This document shows, piece by piece, positions 33,201 to 45,093 of a DNA stretch of 64,000 nucleotides (the first letter of the stretch is position 1; each line of letters opens with the position of its first letter). Below the pieces are notes generated by a model. The model was given only the letters and a program-made list of their open reading frames with translations. It had not been told where the DNA came from and did not search any database. A program made the translations under genes and the position numbers. The DNA is from Utricularia gibba (taxonomy: Eukaryota > Streptophyta > Magnoliopsida > Lamiales > Lentibulariaceae), in assembly GCA_002189035.1 (NCBI GenBank), contig NEEC01000010.1, positions 3,472,001 to 3,536,000 on the forward strand, written 5' to 3'.

Positions 33201-34085
33201 CACCAGTGGGGATGGTTTATCATCCACACTCTCCTTTCCTGTGCTTCCATGAAATCCTGGATCAAGAATCTCATTGATAGCAACTCCAGAATGATGATCA
33301 GCATCAATATGCAGCATGGTCCCGAGTGGTGGCTCAATATCATTATAAGAAATAAGGAAGAGTCTCAATCTTTGTGAACATCTCTCTAGGTCATTATACT
33401 CCTCAATCATATTACGGAGATCCTCATCAGAAGCCACAGATATCAGTGCATCCAGGTCTTCACCAGGAAGCTGGTACTTAGTGGTATGCGGATAGTTACA
33501 CATTGCAGCCGTTTTTTTAAGAAGTTCAGCATAACTTAAATCTGCTCGGATAGAGGCAATCTTTGTGTCTCCACCAATGTACCTAAGCTTCCCATCATTT
33601 GGCCGCGGACCTATCTTGCCCCCATAACTGCATAGGAATTTCACTTGTTTAGAGAAGCAACTACGGGAGTCAGAGGAGCGAATAGATGGACTAGATGTAC
33701 ACAATTTATCCAAGTCATCAGAGAGAAATCTTCTGTGATGTGTATAGGGATATGTTTCTGCAGTATATCCACCTGCAGGGCCAATATCCATTTTGAAGGC
33801 AAATCCATTTCTGGGACTAAAATCAGCGAATTCAGTTGGGCAGTCAGAATTCCTCCTCCGTGTCCCATGGATGCCTGCTATATTTTTGGAGGCATCCAAG
33901 CTTGGGTCCACTACTACATCTGCAAAATGATTTCTTCTAGACAAAGCACGAGTAAGCATAAAAGCAGGACAGAATTCCTCTCCTGTCCGTAGTGAAATAT
34001 TCTTGAGGCTCGTATCTACATTGTTTTGGTCGTTTGGCATGACCGCGGAAAACTCAATTCCACCACCAGGTAACTCACTTTTCAT
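30229..34085 (-). pseudogene. PB1-domain Raf-like protein kinase with disrupted kinase domain
   Basis: This is a B-group Raf-like MAPKKK with an N-terminal PB1 domain. The main N-terminal exon (ATG 34085) carries the conserved ISLRTGEEF, then PB1 at about 33340-33660: VKFLCSYGGKIGPRPNDGKL, YIGGDTKIASIRADLSYAEL, GEDLDALISVASDEDL. A long low-complexity middle follows (31772-32947). Kinase motifs: [24 protein letters not shown], a [12 protein letters not shown] catalytic loop (HFD is normal in this group), and [11 protein letters not shown]. Next should come VRGTLPWMAPELLNG. Instead 30690-30710 reads VRGTLRSC and stop. The codons for the missing P-W-M-A are gone with a 13-nt loss that shifts the frame; coding sequence in the old frame resumes at once. 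The distal exons ([20 protein letters not shown] to the end at 30229) are intact. The result is a truncated protein or an assembly error. Confidence 0.82.
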
Positions 34086-35495
34086 TTGTACGATATAAAA
34101 AACTCGCCATCATCTAAATTCGGTATGCTCAAGTCTGACTCCATTCTCAAATTGACCAACCAAACAAGACGTGCTACGTTCCATGCTTCAAGACCAGCAA
34201 CATTTGCACGGTTTCGCAATAAAAGTTTTTCCATTTCCTAATTTGAAGCCCATTGCACTGCAGGCACTTTCTGAACAGTAGAGTATTGAATGACGTACAA
34301 TGAATGAATTGCGCATCCGGGATACGCATCCAACTTCCTAGAGCATTCAGGGAGAGAAAAAAAATCGAGGCCATGTAAGGCAATTGAATAGAATGGCAAG
34401 GAAACGAATTGCAACACATGTTTGATCTCCCCCACCCCCCCCACAGGAATTTGTTCAAAAATAACTAACGGAATCGTGAGACAAACCGAAATTTCCCTCT
34501 CGTGCCAGAAGCGAAGTGGAAAAGGAATCATTCCCTTGCGTCTTCTCCAGCCTCAATCTGACCAGAACAAAAAGAAAATGTTGCAATTGAATAAAAAGGA
34601 GCAACCTTTGCGGATGGAAATTGGAAAAAACAAGAAAAGAAGGCATGGCACGGTTTTCGGGGTATCGCTGGAGCGCGATGGCATGCCGCATGGACATGAA
34701 TCCCAAATAATACCCTTGGTTTTAATATTTGTACGTCAGCGGTAGCGACCCGCAGCCCATACATCGCATGACATCAAGAATTGGGCCTTTGAGGAATAAA
34801 GTCGTAGTTTCCCATCATGGGCTTTTGTTAATGAGGCCCGTAAATGTATGTGGACTGTGGAGTCGTGTAGCATTAATTATTCATAAGGGGTAAGACAAAA
34901 TTCTACTACACAAAGTTGTGGCTGAATGGATAAAAGAACATAAATAGGAGAGTTACTACTACTAGGGCATTCATTGTTCCATGCGTATGTATTAATTATT
35001 TATTACGTGGCCTGATGGATGGGTGGATGCCGGATTTCAATAAATCCAAACAAGGAAATGAAGCACCAAGTCGGCCTGGTGGAGAGCCGGCAGCGGCACG
35101 TGGTGCGATCGCTCGAATACCTGAAGGAGGCAGCCGTTTGTCTCGTTTTGCCGTTGCGGGCACATGCACAAGTTGTAACCTCGTCCAGCCTGTCTGCACC
35201 CACGCAAATTAATTCGCGGCACATGCTCTGGTCTCGCCTCCTTTCCTTCGTTTTTGGTCACCTCCAAATGGATTTACACATCAACACCGTCACCCGCCAC
35301 TGCACGTCACCCACGATCCTCATCCAGTCATAATCTATCCACGTATATTGTATAACCTTATTATAATGAAATTATTGTTTGCATGATTTGCAACTATTAT
35401 TAAAAAAAGAAGAAGAGAAAGAAAAATAACACATGCGCTCGATGTTGTTGGTGGTGGTTAAGAAACAGCCCATCTTTCTGCATATGTCGCCAGTC
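34086..35495. other. Intergenic region, Raf-like kinase (-) and pectate lyase (+)
   Basis: This 1.4-kb divergent gap should hold both promoters and the kinase leader. It has no supported coding frame. Visible features are a poly-C/A patch near 34430-34445 and a CACGTGG core near 35098. The octamer GCGATCGC at about 35104-35111 is palindromic. I see no gene or repeat here. Confidence 0.35.
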
Positions 35496-35503
35496 TATAA
35501 AAT
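35496..35503 (+). promoter_or_regulatory. TATA box of pectate lyase gene
   Basis: TATAAAAT lies about 210 bp upstream of the pectate lyase start codon, followed at the right distance by a C/A-rich leader with CA repeats. This is a normal plant core promoter layout. The transcript would start near 35525-35535. Confidence 0.5.
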
Positions 35504-35704
35504 CAGGGGCAGGAGCATATCTCTTGCTCTGAACTCGTGCGTCCCCATTTGTCCCAACTTCTACTCTCCATCACACTCACACCTCTGCATACATTGAACC
35601 TTCTCCTTACACGGAAACACCCTCTATCTATATATACACACACACACCCACACAACAACAGAGTAACCCTACACAGAGATAGACGCAAAAAAGCAATACC
35701 AAAG

Positions 35705-37482
35705 ATGACTTCCGGCAAGTGGAATACTCTCCTTTCTTTCCTGCTAGTAGCTCTTCTACACGCTGCACCAATCCATGGGTACGCTCTTTTCTCTATTCTG
35801 ACAGAGTACCATCATTCATTCAACACACGTTGAACTCATGGTTCCATTGTTCATTTCAATCAGCTTAAGAGGAAGTGGTGATCCGAAGGCCTTGAGTGGA
35901 GGAGGAGCGGTTGAAGATCCAGAAAGAATTGCGAGGATGATGAAAGTGGAAATGTAGGTGTCCTCTCTCCATATCCCTCACCCCACATGCTCTGTTTTTT
36001 CTTGAAAATTGATGACACTGTGGAGTCCTTGTCTGGAGTTAATGCAAAAAGTTGGACGTCGAAGCTACCGATGCCTCGACAACTGATGTTTTCATTCACT
36101 TTTAAGTGTTGTTTCTACCTTTATGTTGTATATTTCGGTAGGTACTTCGTTTGCATAGACAATGAAAGTTTACCGGTTTTTTCACTCACTCACTCTACTG
36201 CTCGGTCTATCCATCTCACACACAGGGAAAAAAAAAGGAGAAATTCTAAAGTCTTCTTCTATTAATGGCTTTGATTCGGTGTGACCTGCAGGGGGAAGAG
36301 AAACGGTACACAACAGAGGAGAAATCTGGGATACTTTTCATGCGGGACCGGTAACCCCATCGACGATTGTTGGCGATGTGATCCTAACTGGCACAACAAC
36401 AGGAAGCAGCTCGCTGACTGTGGAATTGGTTTCGGACGCAACGCCATCGGTGGCCGTGACGGTCATTACTATGTAGTCACAGACCCAAGTGATGATGATG
36501 CTGTGAATCCCCGACCGGGGACTCTGCGCCATGCGGTTATTCAAGACGAACCCCTGTGGATCATATTCGAGCGCGACATGGTTATAACACTGAAGCAGGA
36601 GCTGATCATGAACAGCTTCAAGACCATTGATGGTCGTGGAGCTAATGTTCATATTGCATATGGAGCTTGCATCACCATACAGTTCGTAAGCCATGTTATC
36701 ATACACGGTCTGCATATCCACAACTGTATACCAACGGGGAATGCCATGGTTAGAAGCTCACCCTCTCACTATGGTTGGAGGACCATGGCCGATGGCGATG
36801 CAGTTTCCATCTTTGGCTCCAGCCATGTTTGGGTTGATCACAACTCGCTATCGCACTCCGCCGATGGCCTTGTTGATGCGGTCATGGGATCGACTGCACT
36901 CACAATATCAAACAACTATTTCACAAATCACAATGAGGTTATGTTGTTGGGACATAGTGACTCCTACGTCAAGGACAAGCTTATGCAGGTGACTATAGCA
37001 TTCAACCATTTTGGCGAGAACCTCATACAGAGGATGCCAAGGTGCAGGCATGGATACTTCCATGTGGTGAACAACGATTACACACACTGGGAGATGTATG
37101 CCATCGGTGGAAGTGCAGCACCTACTATTAACAGCCAAGGCAACCGATTTCTTGCCCCATTCAACCCTTTTGCTAAGGAAGTAAGAGCCTCTTTCTTTCT
37201 TACTCTGCTCTGTTACAAGCTCACGAGTGTTGATTAATCGGTGCTGGCAATTCTATGGTTCAGGTAACAAGGAGAGCAGAGACGAATGCGGACTGGAGAA
37301 ACTGGAATTGGAGATCAGATGGTGATCTGATGCTCAATGGAGCTTACTTCATCCAGTCCGGAGCCGGAGCTTCGACCAGCTATGCCAGAGCTTCAAGCTT
37401 GGGAGCCAAACCTTCAACGCTGGTTGGCTCAATGACTACCAATGCCGGCGCCCTTCTTTGCTACTCGGGCAGCCAGTGCTAG
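35705..37482 (+). CDS. Pectate lyase (polysaccharide lyase family 1)
   Basis: This is a secreted enzyme that cleaves de-esterified pectin by beta-elimination in the cell wall and needs calcium. Four exons: 35705-35778, 35864-35953, 36292-37180 and 37264-37482, giving 423 residues. The first exon encodes a signal peptide ([19 protein letters not shown]). The mature N-terminus has [17 protein letters not shown]. The core contains [59 protein letters not shown] (calcium-binding Asp region), [15 protein letters not shown], and the catalytic-Arg motif [18 protein letters not shown]. The C-terminus is [20 protein letters not shown] then SGSQC. All introns are GT-AG and no defect was seen. Such genes often act in pollen, fruit softening or vessel formation; tissue cannot be inferred. 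Confidence 0.95.
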
Positions 37483-39143
37483 CAAGCAACCATGGCATGA
37501 TGAATACAACATATACTTGTAACTACACCACACAAAGTCATCCATAAACACTCTGTGCAACCTCGGCCTGGTTCAGTTGAAAGAGAACAACTCCATACAT
37601 AGAAACAGGTGCAGCAGCGTTGTCCAAGATTTTCTTCTTTGTAGCTTTGTATTACAGTCATTTGTCCAGACATCCACAGGATTGTCATTGCTTTCCTGTT
37701 CACAGGAACTACATGATTGTGTGTTATAATGTTTCTTATTATATGTAAAACATAAGGTTCACTTGTCAGATATCTACAAAAAAAGAAAACCAATACCAAT
37801 TTATCAGTCATTCTACTTTGCATCAGCAGTCTACCTTTCTCTTTTCTAGTGATTTTGAAATGAAACGATACATCTTCCCTTACAAAAGTTCCATTTTAAA
37901 GGCAGAATTACAAAAGATATTGAAAGGCAGAGCAAAAGTTTGATGCAGATATAATCTGGAAATCAATCATCATCAAGAACAGCGGCTGCATAAACTGCTC
38001 CAATGAACAAACACGAATAAAATACAAAGGTTGGAAGTTGCCTAGTTTGTCCATGACCCTCCTCCTTCCACCAAGTATTTACCTTAACAATTGCAAGTGA
38101 TTATAATCCCGTGAGATCTTTACAGGCATATCAAAAAGAAGAAATCTCACTTCATGAGTAGCAAAACTTTGAAAAAAGAGCATTTGCATCCCTCTTTCCC
38201 AAATTGCACAGGCAAGAAACAGAACACTATTCAACAATCAATCATCATCAGATTCAGTGACTGGAAAGACTACTCACATGCACAACCAAATCTAAAGCTG
38301 GAGCCTATGTTAGGGTGGTCCAACCGATGACAATTTCTATGTCTCTTCCTGTCAACATTACAACAATAGTACATTCTGATTCTGGGAGAAAAAGGTTTCC
38401 TTCATACGTCATATTAGCTTGCAAGCAGTACTTAGTGCCCTCACAATCAGTACAGCCCTGTGATTAACCACTCCCATATCCCATCTCCAGTGCCCCTGTC
38501 ATGGAAGCCTATCAAACATAATTACACAGATGGTGATTAAAGAATGCTTAGAAGATTCAGTCGATCTACAATGGTGGTATCTTGCTCAACATATAGCTTT
38601 TGGTGATCAAAGATATCATAAAACTAATCCCTTTTCTGTTCTAAACAAATTAACAAATGTCACACATTGATTATGGAAATTAAACATAACTGAAAAGAAT
38701 GCAGTAGTCTCATTCGGTTTCGAATGCACCAAAAGTATAATCAATGAAATTTGGAGCTTGGGATTGTGCATGCTGTTCTACATGTATCATCAGAAGAGAA
38801 ATTTCATGGTTAAGATTCAAGACCAGTAAAATAAAAATGTAAATGGGCTGCACTTGCTCCAATTGTCATACCCCCTCCATTTCTATTCCCGGGTTGGAAT
38901 TCCTCTGAACCAAGAAAAAAAAAACGTAGGGTGAGAAAAAGATTCTCAAAAAAACAAAAATGGAAATGGACTTCGCAAGGGAAGCTGAGGCAGCGGAGAG
39001 CCATTACGGGCTAAATGGCCCAATTTTGCGGAGGCCCGCACAAAATCACATTGGGCGGCTGCGGATGGACAGTCTTTGTTTCTTAAACCCCACTGCCCAC
39101 TGGAGTCCGGGTTAACCCCCTTGTACCTCACTTACACTCACAG
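37483..39143. other. Intergenic region without recognised gene
   Basis: This 1.66-kb AT-rich stretch lies between pectate lyase and the RRM gene. I found no family match in any frame, no tRNA-like pattern and no clear repeat. It could hold a non-coding transcript, but nothing in the sequence shows it. The last 200 bp should be the promoter of the RRM gene. Confidence 0.35.
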
Positions 39144-40216
39144 ATGGCTCTGAGAACGGTGGCGGAAGCAATTTCGTCCGGTTGTCGCATGGGACGTGGG
39201 CTGGGCGTTTTGTATTCATCATCAACTACGGGTTTTCCGTTTAATCTGCCTCAGCCTAAAGTCGAGAAGCCTCCTGCAGCTGAGCCTTCCACCAATCTCT
39301 TCGTTTCCGGTATATCTCTCTCCGCTCCGGCCTTATTCGGTGTGATTTTCTTAAATTATCTTGTTTTTTTCGAAGTCGAGGAAACACGGAGATAAAAAGG
39401 TTCCGTTATTGGAACTTGAATCGAAAATGAGTTGCTTCAGACATTTTTTTTACTGGGATTTAATAATTGGAGGTGGGCCTCCATCAGATTAGCGATTACT
39501 GGGATTTCCCATCCTGGTATACTTTTGAAAGCTAAATACGCCACCTTTTTGTTTGTTAGCTCTCAAAGTTCTCATCTTTCCTTATTTTTGCCACCTTGAG
39601 CATCATCCCAAATTTGTGTTGGTGTCCATCCCACGATATCATTATTCTTCCCAAATGCTAATCATCTGCAGGGCTTAGCAAGCGTACAACAACAGAAGGT
39701 CTTCGTGATGCATTTGCAAAGTTTGGAGAAGTTGTTCATGGTCCGATATGCTACCTTTGAAAGGCATTTTTTTTGGACTCCTGCTTGTTGGCATCAATGA
39801 AAAGTAATGAGTTTTGTATATTTTGCAGCTAAAGTGGTGACTGATCGTGTATCTGGCTACTCAAAAGGTTTTGGTTTTGTGAAATATGCAACTATGAAGG
39901 AAGCTGAAGCAGGGCTTAAAGGGATGGATGGCCAGGTAGAAAAATAATTAGGAAAAGTACACAGCTGTGCTAAGTTATTTGTCCTTGCAAACGTCAAATC
40001 AATTTTCGGATGCTGACTAAATGTCCCTGCTTTTTTTTCCCCTCTTGATTGGCAATTCAGAAGCTGGTGGCGATGTGAACACCTTTTAAGCCCTGAATTC
40101 TCTCTTGTCATTTGCAGTTTTTGGATGGTTGGGTTATTTTTGCGGAATACGCAAGACCGAGACCGCCTGTACCTCCTTTGAACAATGCACCTTCTCAGGA
40201 TCAGTGGGGTTCCTGA
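39144..40216 (+). CDS. Organelle RRM-domain RNA-binding protein, ORRM2-like
   Basis: This is a small single-RRM protein with an N-terminal organelle-targeting leader, like ORRM2 and related factors that support RNA editing in plant mitochondria. Four exons: 39144-39309, 39672-39740, 39829-39935 and 40118-40216, giving 146 residues. Residues 1-45 are Arg/Ser-rich and lack acidic residues at first, as in a mitochondrial presequence. The RRM spans about residues 50-130: RNP2 is LFVSGL, followed by SKRTTTEGLRDAFAKFGEVV; RNP1 is KGFGFVKY. The end FLDGWVIFAEYARPRPPVPP is the usual C-terminus of this subfamily. No glycine-rich tail. All introns are GT-AG. Orthology to ORRM2 in particular is likely but not proven. 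Confidence 0.88.
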
Positions 40217-40519
40217 TAGCGAAGATGCAGAACTCGGAAGGTTCCATATTTGCACGTAAATTGTTTTGCGAACCCGGTGCTCCTTTTCTGTTCCATGATA
40301 ATTCTACGTGCTTCACTCCTGTATTCTTAGTGTGTTCCATGCGATGATGGCATGGAGGTGATGCCAAAAGAAGGGAAAAAAAAGTTTGTGTGCGACGTTG
40401 TGCTATTGTGAAACCGGCGACGTATATTTGCGTCATCGAAAGCTGAGAAGGATACTTAGCATCGCTTCATGTTAATCAAATTTCCCCACAAAGCTGGAGA
40501 AGCGGTCCAGGAGGGTCAT

Positions 40520-40623
40520 TTTGAAGAGTACCCACTGTCCATTTCTCTCTCACACACCACGCACAAAAATTTGCACACAGGATGGGTATATTTCTAACAC
40601 ACACAAAACGGTATTTTTCAAAA
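40520..40623. repeat. MITE-like short dispersed repeat, copy 1
   Basis: The left end TTTGAAGAGTACCCACTG is nearly the reverse complement of the right end of copy 2 at 50631-50722 (CAGTGGGTATTTTTCAAA), and this copy's own right end reads ACGGTATTTTTCAAA. The inner part is rich in CACACA and AAAAAT and lines up loosely with copy 2. Similarity seems to run a little outside both ends (GGTCATTTT on the left, GGCCCC on the right), so the true element may be longer. No coding capacity. Confidence 0.5.
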
Positions 40624-40962
40624 AAACCCAGGAGGTCCGTTGATGGCCCCTGCGGCTACGCTATCCCCGTCTTCGCAGGCAACTACTACACAGCCCACAG
40701 AAGTACGTACACACGCCACGCAGATATGTTAACAAAGAGAGGATGACTCGTATAGTGTTTATATTGTAAATGTAGACGTGCGGATTGGATGGGATTGATC
40801 AAATGGATGAGGCCAGACACGACTTCTATTTATGGGTCATCTGTTTCTCTCCAGAAATGAGAAGGAAACCAGAAAACTCCCTCCTGAGATCGGGTCGTTT
40901 CCGATTCTTCTCCTAGCCCCCCTTTTTTCCCCTGGCGATCGGGTCTCTCCTCCTGCTCCGCA
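40624..40962. other. Upstream region of small conserved protein gene
   Basis: Contains the leader and promoter of the small protein starting at 40963. No TATA box stands out. A C/T-rich leader directly precedes the start. Confidence 0.3.
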
Positions 40963-41220
40963 ATGAAGTTTTTGCTGGCTTGCTGCGGCGCTGGGGCGCG
41001 GCCGGAGGAGAAGAGATTGCTTGAACCTGCCCCTCGCCATCGCAGAACTCCCAGATTTGGCCGTCACAGGTGGAGCCCTTCGCTGACGTCGATTTCAGAG
41101 GACATATCGACGGCAGACAAAAGCAGCGGCGCAGGCGATGGGGGTAACGTTAAGAAGTCCAAGGTTTTTTCCGCGCATCAAGATGGATACGATTCTTGTT
41201 GCAGGGGAGGAGTCTGGTGA
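40963..41220 (+). CDS. Small conserved plant protein, function unknown
   Basis: An intronless 85-residue frame from ATG to TGA. The N-terminus MKFLLACCGAGARPEE has vicinal cysteines in a form shared, as I recall, with a family of small uncharacterised plant proteins. The middle has a basic patch (RHRRTPRFGRHRW) followed by SPSLTSISED, which resembles the conserved W-R-P-S-L-x-x-I-S-E-D core of that family. There is no signal peptide or membrane segment; the cysteines could be lipid-modified. The G/C-rich leader and strong start context support translation. Function unknown. It could be a chance frame, but the motif order argues against that. Confidence 0.62.
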   Translation: MKFLLACCGAGARPEEKRLLEPAPRHRRTPRFGRHRWSPSLTSISEDISTADKSSGAGDGGNVKKSKVFSAHQDGYDSCCRGGVW

Positions 41221-41957
41221 TCAATCATGCGTTAAGATATTGCATTCCATTCCATTATCAATGATGCTAGCTCGTGTGTGTTGATTGATTGGATGATGTT
41301 CCGTGTTCAACGTTTGTTGTACAGGCAAACCAAGATCCGGTTTTCAGCCGTGCTTCATTCTTGCCCTCCCACTCCATTTATGTTCTAACCTGCCTCTCCT
41401 CTCTGCCCTGCCCTGATTTTCAAGCGCATCGAAGCAAGCAGCAGTCGGTGACTAGTGAGTAACAAAGCAGTGAGCACAATAGATCTGGAGCTTGATGTGT
41501 AGGAGAAGGAAGGGGGTTGTGCGTTGCATTGAGGCCTGAGGGGAAGGATCACAAAGACTTGGAGCTTTGCATTATCATGGTTAATTAGCAGCCTCTTGGT
41601 GTTGTACTTTAAAATGCATCAATTCCATTCTGAGGAACATCCAAGATTCATTAAAAGGAAAATTGTAAAATAAAACGTTTTTCAGAATCCACACACCCTC
41701 AACATTTTTTTTTCAATGGCCTCAACAACAGTTCTCCGCAAGGAGCGTATGTTCCAGAGTGCGCCACGTAGCTTGCCTCCGCCACGCGCCTGACGCCTCC
41801 CTCATCTCATCTCCTCCTCCTCCTTTTCTGGGCGAATCATTTCTCGATCGTCGATTTCTACCCTTCGTCGATCTAGATTCCTTTCCTCTCTCCTTGTTTT
41901 CACGAATTCCATTGGTGGTTTCGTTTAACGTGTCTCTTGAAAGGTTTTTCGGCCAGG
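41221..41957. other. Intergenic region before bHLH gene
   Basis: Holds the 3' end of the small-protein gene and the promoter and leader of the bHLH gene. The leader just upstream of 41958 is C/T-rich (TCTCATCTCCTCCTCCTCC). No gene seen. Confidence 0.3.
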
Positions 41958-43267
41958 ATGGATGCGCCGGAAAACACGAATTGGTTTTACGATTACGGGA
42001 TTGAGGATATTCATGTTGTTGATGCCATTTTTTCGGCTCATAGTCCCGGGCTTCCACGCCCAGGGGACGCCGTGAATGCGACACCCGATGCTGGGTATTT
42101 TTTTAACTTCTGAGTTTACTCGTTTCCATGTTTTGTTTTACACCTTATACGCATATGATTGCTTAGTGATGGTGTCTATTCTCGGTAGATATTACTAATG
42201 ATTCTTGCTGGTAAGTTCATCGGGACTCTCCATACCTTTAATTATGTCAGTTTTATGTAACTGGATGCTGCAGGATTTTCTCAAGTACCTGTTTTTGTCT
42301 GCATGAACTGATGATGGATGTGAACATGGATTTGAAATGCCGCATGACACATGCGTTATATATTCTTTGCGTGTATGGTCTATATGTTCTTTGCTTTCTC
42401 CCCGTTTTAAAAATCATTGTTGGTTTCTCATATGCTGGCAGCGTGGAAATCGATGGATCATTTGGAGAGTCAGAAAGGGAAACTTCATCAAGGAAGAGGT
42501 GGCAAAAATATAAAGTTTTCCACGATATTGTGAAACATGCCATGATTTCTTAGATGATCATATGGCGATTTGATCTGAAATTTTATATTGATCATTCGTT
42601 TGCTTCACAGAACTAGAAATGACACACGTGTCCCATCAAAGGCATGCAGAGAGAAACAGAGAAGAGACAAGCTAAATGACAGGTGATGTTTTACTAGGTT
42701 GGTAAACGTTGCTTAACCATGTTTATAGCAGTAATTTCAAAGAGGGTTTTTTGTGTTCCAGGTTTATAGAATTGGCCGCTCTTCTTGACCCTGGGAAGCC
42801 TCCCAAAACAGACAAATCTGCAATTTTGGTTGATGCAGTTCGTGTGATAAGCCAGCTAAAAGCTGATGCTGAGAAGCAGAAGAACTCAAACTTGAATATC
42901 CTGGAAAAGATCAAGGAGCTGAAAGTAGGAAACCATTGCCCCCCTTTTTTTTTTATCTCCAAAATCTACCCTTTGACAAATGACCAAGTTCTTTGTTGTG
43001 TGCTGGTGATTGCAGGCAGAAAAAAATGAACTTCGAGAAGAGAAGCAGAAGTTGAAGGCAGAGAAGGAAAAGCTTGAGAAGCAGCTGAAGACAATGAGCG
43101 GTTCACCATCCAACTTCATACCGGCTGCATTTGCTGCACAAAACCAAGCTGCCTGCGACAAATTGGTACCTGTCATCAGCTACCCCAGCGTAGCTATGTG
43201 GCAGTTCATGCCGCCTGCAGCTGTTGATACATCTCAAGACCATGCCCTCCGCCCACCAGTCGCCTAA
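41958..43267 (+). CDS. bHLH transcription factor, clade IVc (ILR3/bHLH104-like)
   Basis: This is a plant bHLH of the group that includes ILR3, bHLH34, bHLH104 and bHLH115, regulators of iron-deficiency responses. Five exons: 41958-42094, 42442-42498, 42611-42682, 42762-42924 and 43016-43267, giving 226 residues. The start MDAPENTNW matches the usual clade start M-x-x-P-E-N-x-N-W. The basic region is SKACREKQRRDKLNDRF, with the H position replaced by A as is common in this clade. Helix 2 is PPKTDKSAILVDAVRVISQL, followed by a long leucine-zipper-like coiled coil KNELREEKQKLKAEKEKLEK. The C-terminal MWQFMPPAAVDTSQDHALRP then PVA is the clade signature. All introns are GT-AG. Which paralogue it is cannot be settled here. 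Confidence 0.92.
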
Positions 43268-43516
43268 GTTGACACACAAATCATATCACCATGGTTCCAT
43301 TATTTCTTGTCTCTGATATCTTTTTTTGAAGTCTTTTAATGTGGTATCAGACTAGTGATGGAAATTGGGGAACTCTCTGCTGACCAAGTTTGGTGCGTAA
43401 TCGCTAGTTTCTTATGTTTGCATTAGGTAGCCTACTTGTAGTCCCATTGAAAAAAAAAAAAAAACCTTATACCTATCTCTGGGGATGAACCTTATCCAAA
43501 GTACGCATGTCTTCTT

Positions 43517-44491
43517 ATGAGCCTCCCATTCTGCGATGCTCCTTCGTTTGCAGTGTGCACGGAATTGCTCCCCATTTTCGCACCCAGTATGACTCACATG
43601 CTACTTCAAATCCCAAACATAAACCAAACTTCTTCGTTGTACTCGTGTCGATTATCTCTGAAATCTAGTATTGAATCTCCGAAACCTCCCACCACGAAAG
43701 AGGAAGCCATTCTCCAAGCCAGGAACTCTTTGTATTCAACCTTAAAGAAGCCACTAAACAACACCAGACAGACAGGAAAGTTCAAGAAACTAAAGCAGCC
43801 ACGATATCGGGTGGAGATTCCGGTGCTTGATGACTCGCCATCTTCGCTATCTCAGTTGGCTCTTGAAGTCTTTGGGGAGATGCCATCGGAAAGAAAAGGA
43901 GGGGCTATCAAAATTCTTGTTTTATGGCCTGGAGAGGAGTTTACACAGGTTGCTAATGAGGCATTCGGGGGTTTTTCTTCGAATAATGTGATTCGGAATC
44001 TGGATATGCGATCAATTCTTGACGGAGACGGGAGGACTAGTCTGGATTCCTCGTTTGATTTGGTTGTTTTTTTGGCACCTCAACTATCTCAGGTGGATGC
44101 CCTGCGCATTATTAGTGCTCGTGTGTTTCCAAAGCCAGTGGTGATATTCAATCCACAGTGGAGTTTCGAAGAGGAAGGGGATGCTGCAGGGTTTGTGGAA
44201 TCATTTGAAGTGGTTTACTGTTTTATGGGTTTGGAGGTAAGAGGGATTTTGAGTAAGAGGAAAGGTGTGATCTTCAAGTGCGTGAAAGATGGGGGTTTGA
44301 GTGGAGAAAAGTGGAATGCGTTCGTCGAGGAAGATGGAGGGGAAATGCGAGTTGTTTCTAGTTTCAAGACGAGGCCGTCAATTGCTCAAGTTGAGAATGT
44401 GCTCTATAATGTGATGGCGATGAACTCTCCCATTGCCAAGTCTTCCAAGTTCTTGAAGGATTTGGTTTCGAATGTCACTGGCAGAAGATAA
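43517..44491 (+). CDS. DUF1995 protein, probably plastid
   Basis: An intronless 324-residue frame. The core has the DUF1995 pattern: AILQARNSLYSTLKK, QPRYRVEIPVLDDSPSSLSQ, LALEVFGEMPSE, KILVLWPGEEF, and DLVVFLAPQLSQVDALRII. Family members in Arabidopsis (for example the LPA3-like proteins) are chloroplast proteins linked to photosystem assembly, but functions differ among members. The first 60 or so residues are Ser/Leu-rich and poor in acidic residues, fitting a transit peptide. Two start codons are possible, 43517 and 43589; I use the longer. No transmembrane segment. Starts only 250 bp after the bHLH stop on the same strand. Confidence 0.82.
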   Translation: MSLPFCDAPSFAVCTELLPIFAPSMTHMLLQIPNINQTSSLYSCRLSLKSSIESPKPPTTKEEAILQARNSLYSTLKKPLNNTRQTGKFKKLKQPRYRVEIPVLDDSPSSLSQLALEVFGEMPSERKGGAIKILVLWPGEEFTQVANEAFGGFSSNNVIRNLDMRSILDGDGRTSLDSSFDLVVFLAPQLSQVDALRIISARVFPKPVVIFNPQWSFEEEGDAAGFVESFEVVYCFMGLEVRGILSKRKGVIFKCVKDGGLSGEKWNAFVEEDGGEMRVVSSFKTRPSIAQVENVLYNVMAMNSPIAKSSKFLKDLVSNVTGRR

Positions 44492-45093
44492 ACAGTTTTT
44501 CATGTGACACATCTGCTGCTTAATCCTTAATCAGCAGGAACTGGGAGCATTCTTCATCTTCGTACGTGATGCTACTTGAAGCTGGAATGCCTCACAGATT
44601 AAATCTTTATGCTTTTGTTAATGAAAACATTATCTGCCGCCCGTTCACGCCTAGTAAGATGTCAAAAATATTTTAACTCAGAATATCTGATAGCTCAGGT
44701 ACCAGATCATATTTCATGGATCTGGGAAGCACCTGACGGGCCTCCTCGCCATTGTGAGCACTTCTTCAACCGTTTTCCTTGACTTCATCTTTGGTTGCTA
44801 TGCAGCTTTGGGTACATTAAAATTTTATTAGCTGATTCTTCATGCCATTTAGTAGTTTGTGTTGATTTTGCCGGTGGTTGATGAAGGAAATGGTCACCTC
44901 ACCTCCCGGTCGAATCCTACACCAGACAACTGTTCAAGTGGATAAATAAGCAACGCCCTTGAAGAACATAATTTGTTCTTGTAAAATCACTCAGAAAAAA
45001 GAAAAAAACAAAAGAGTCTAGATTTAAGACAAGAATCATCATGGAAAGCCCCAGGCGGCAGACTGTGTTGTGTTGATCGGACCCTTCAGACAG
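44492..45093. other. Intergenic region, convergent side
   Basis: Lies between the DUF1995 stop (+) and the stop of the small gene on the minus strand. No coding frame or repeat recognised. Confidence 0.3.

Noticed and set aside
44900-44925. Possible tRNA T-arm (GGTCGAATCC)
   Set aside because: No matching anticodon arm, D arm or acceptor pairing could be placed around it.
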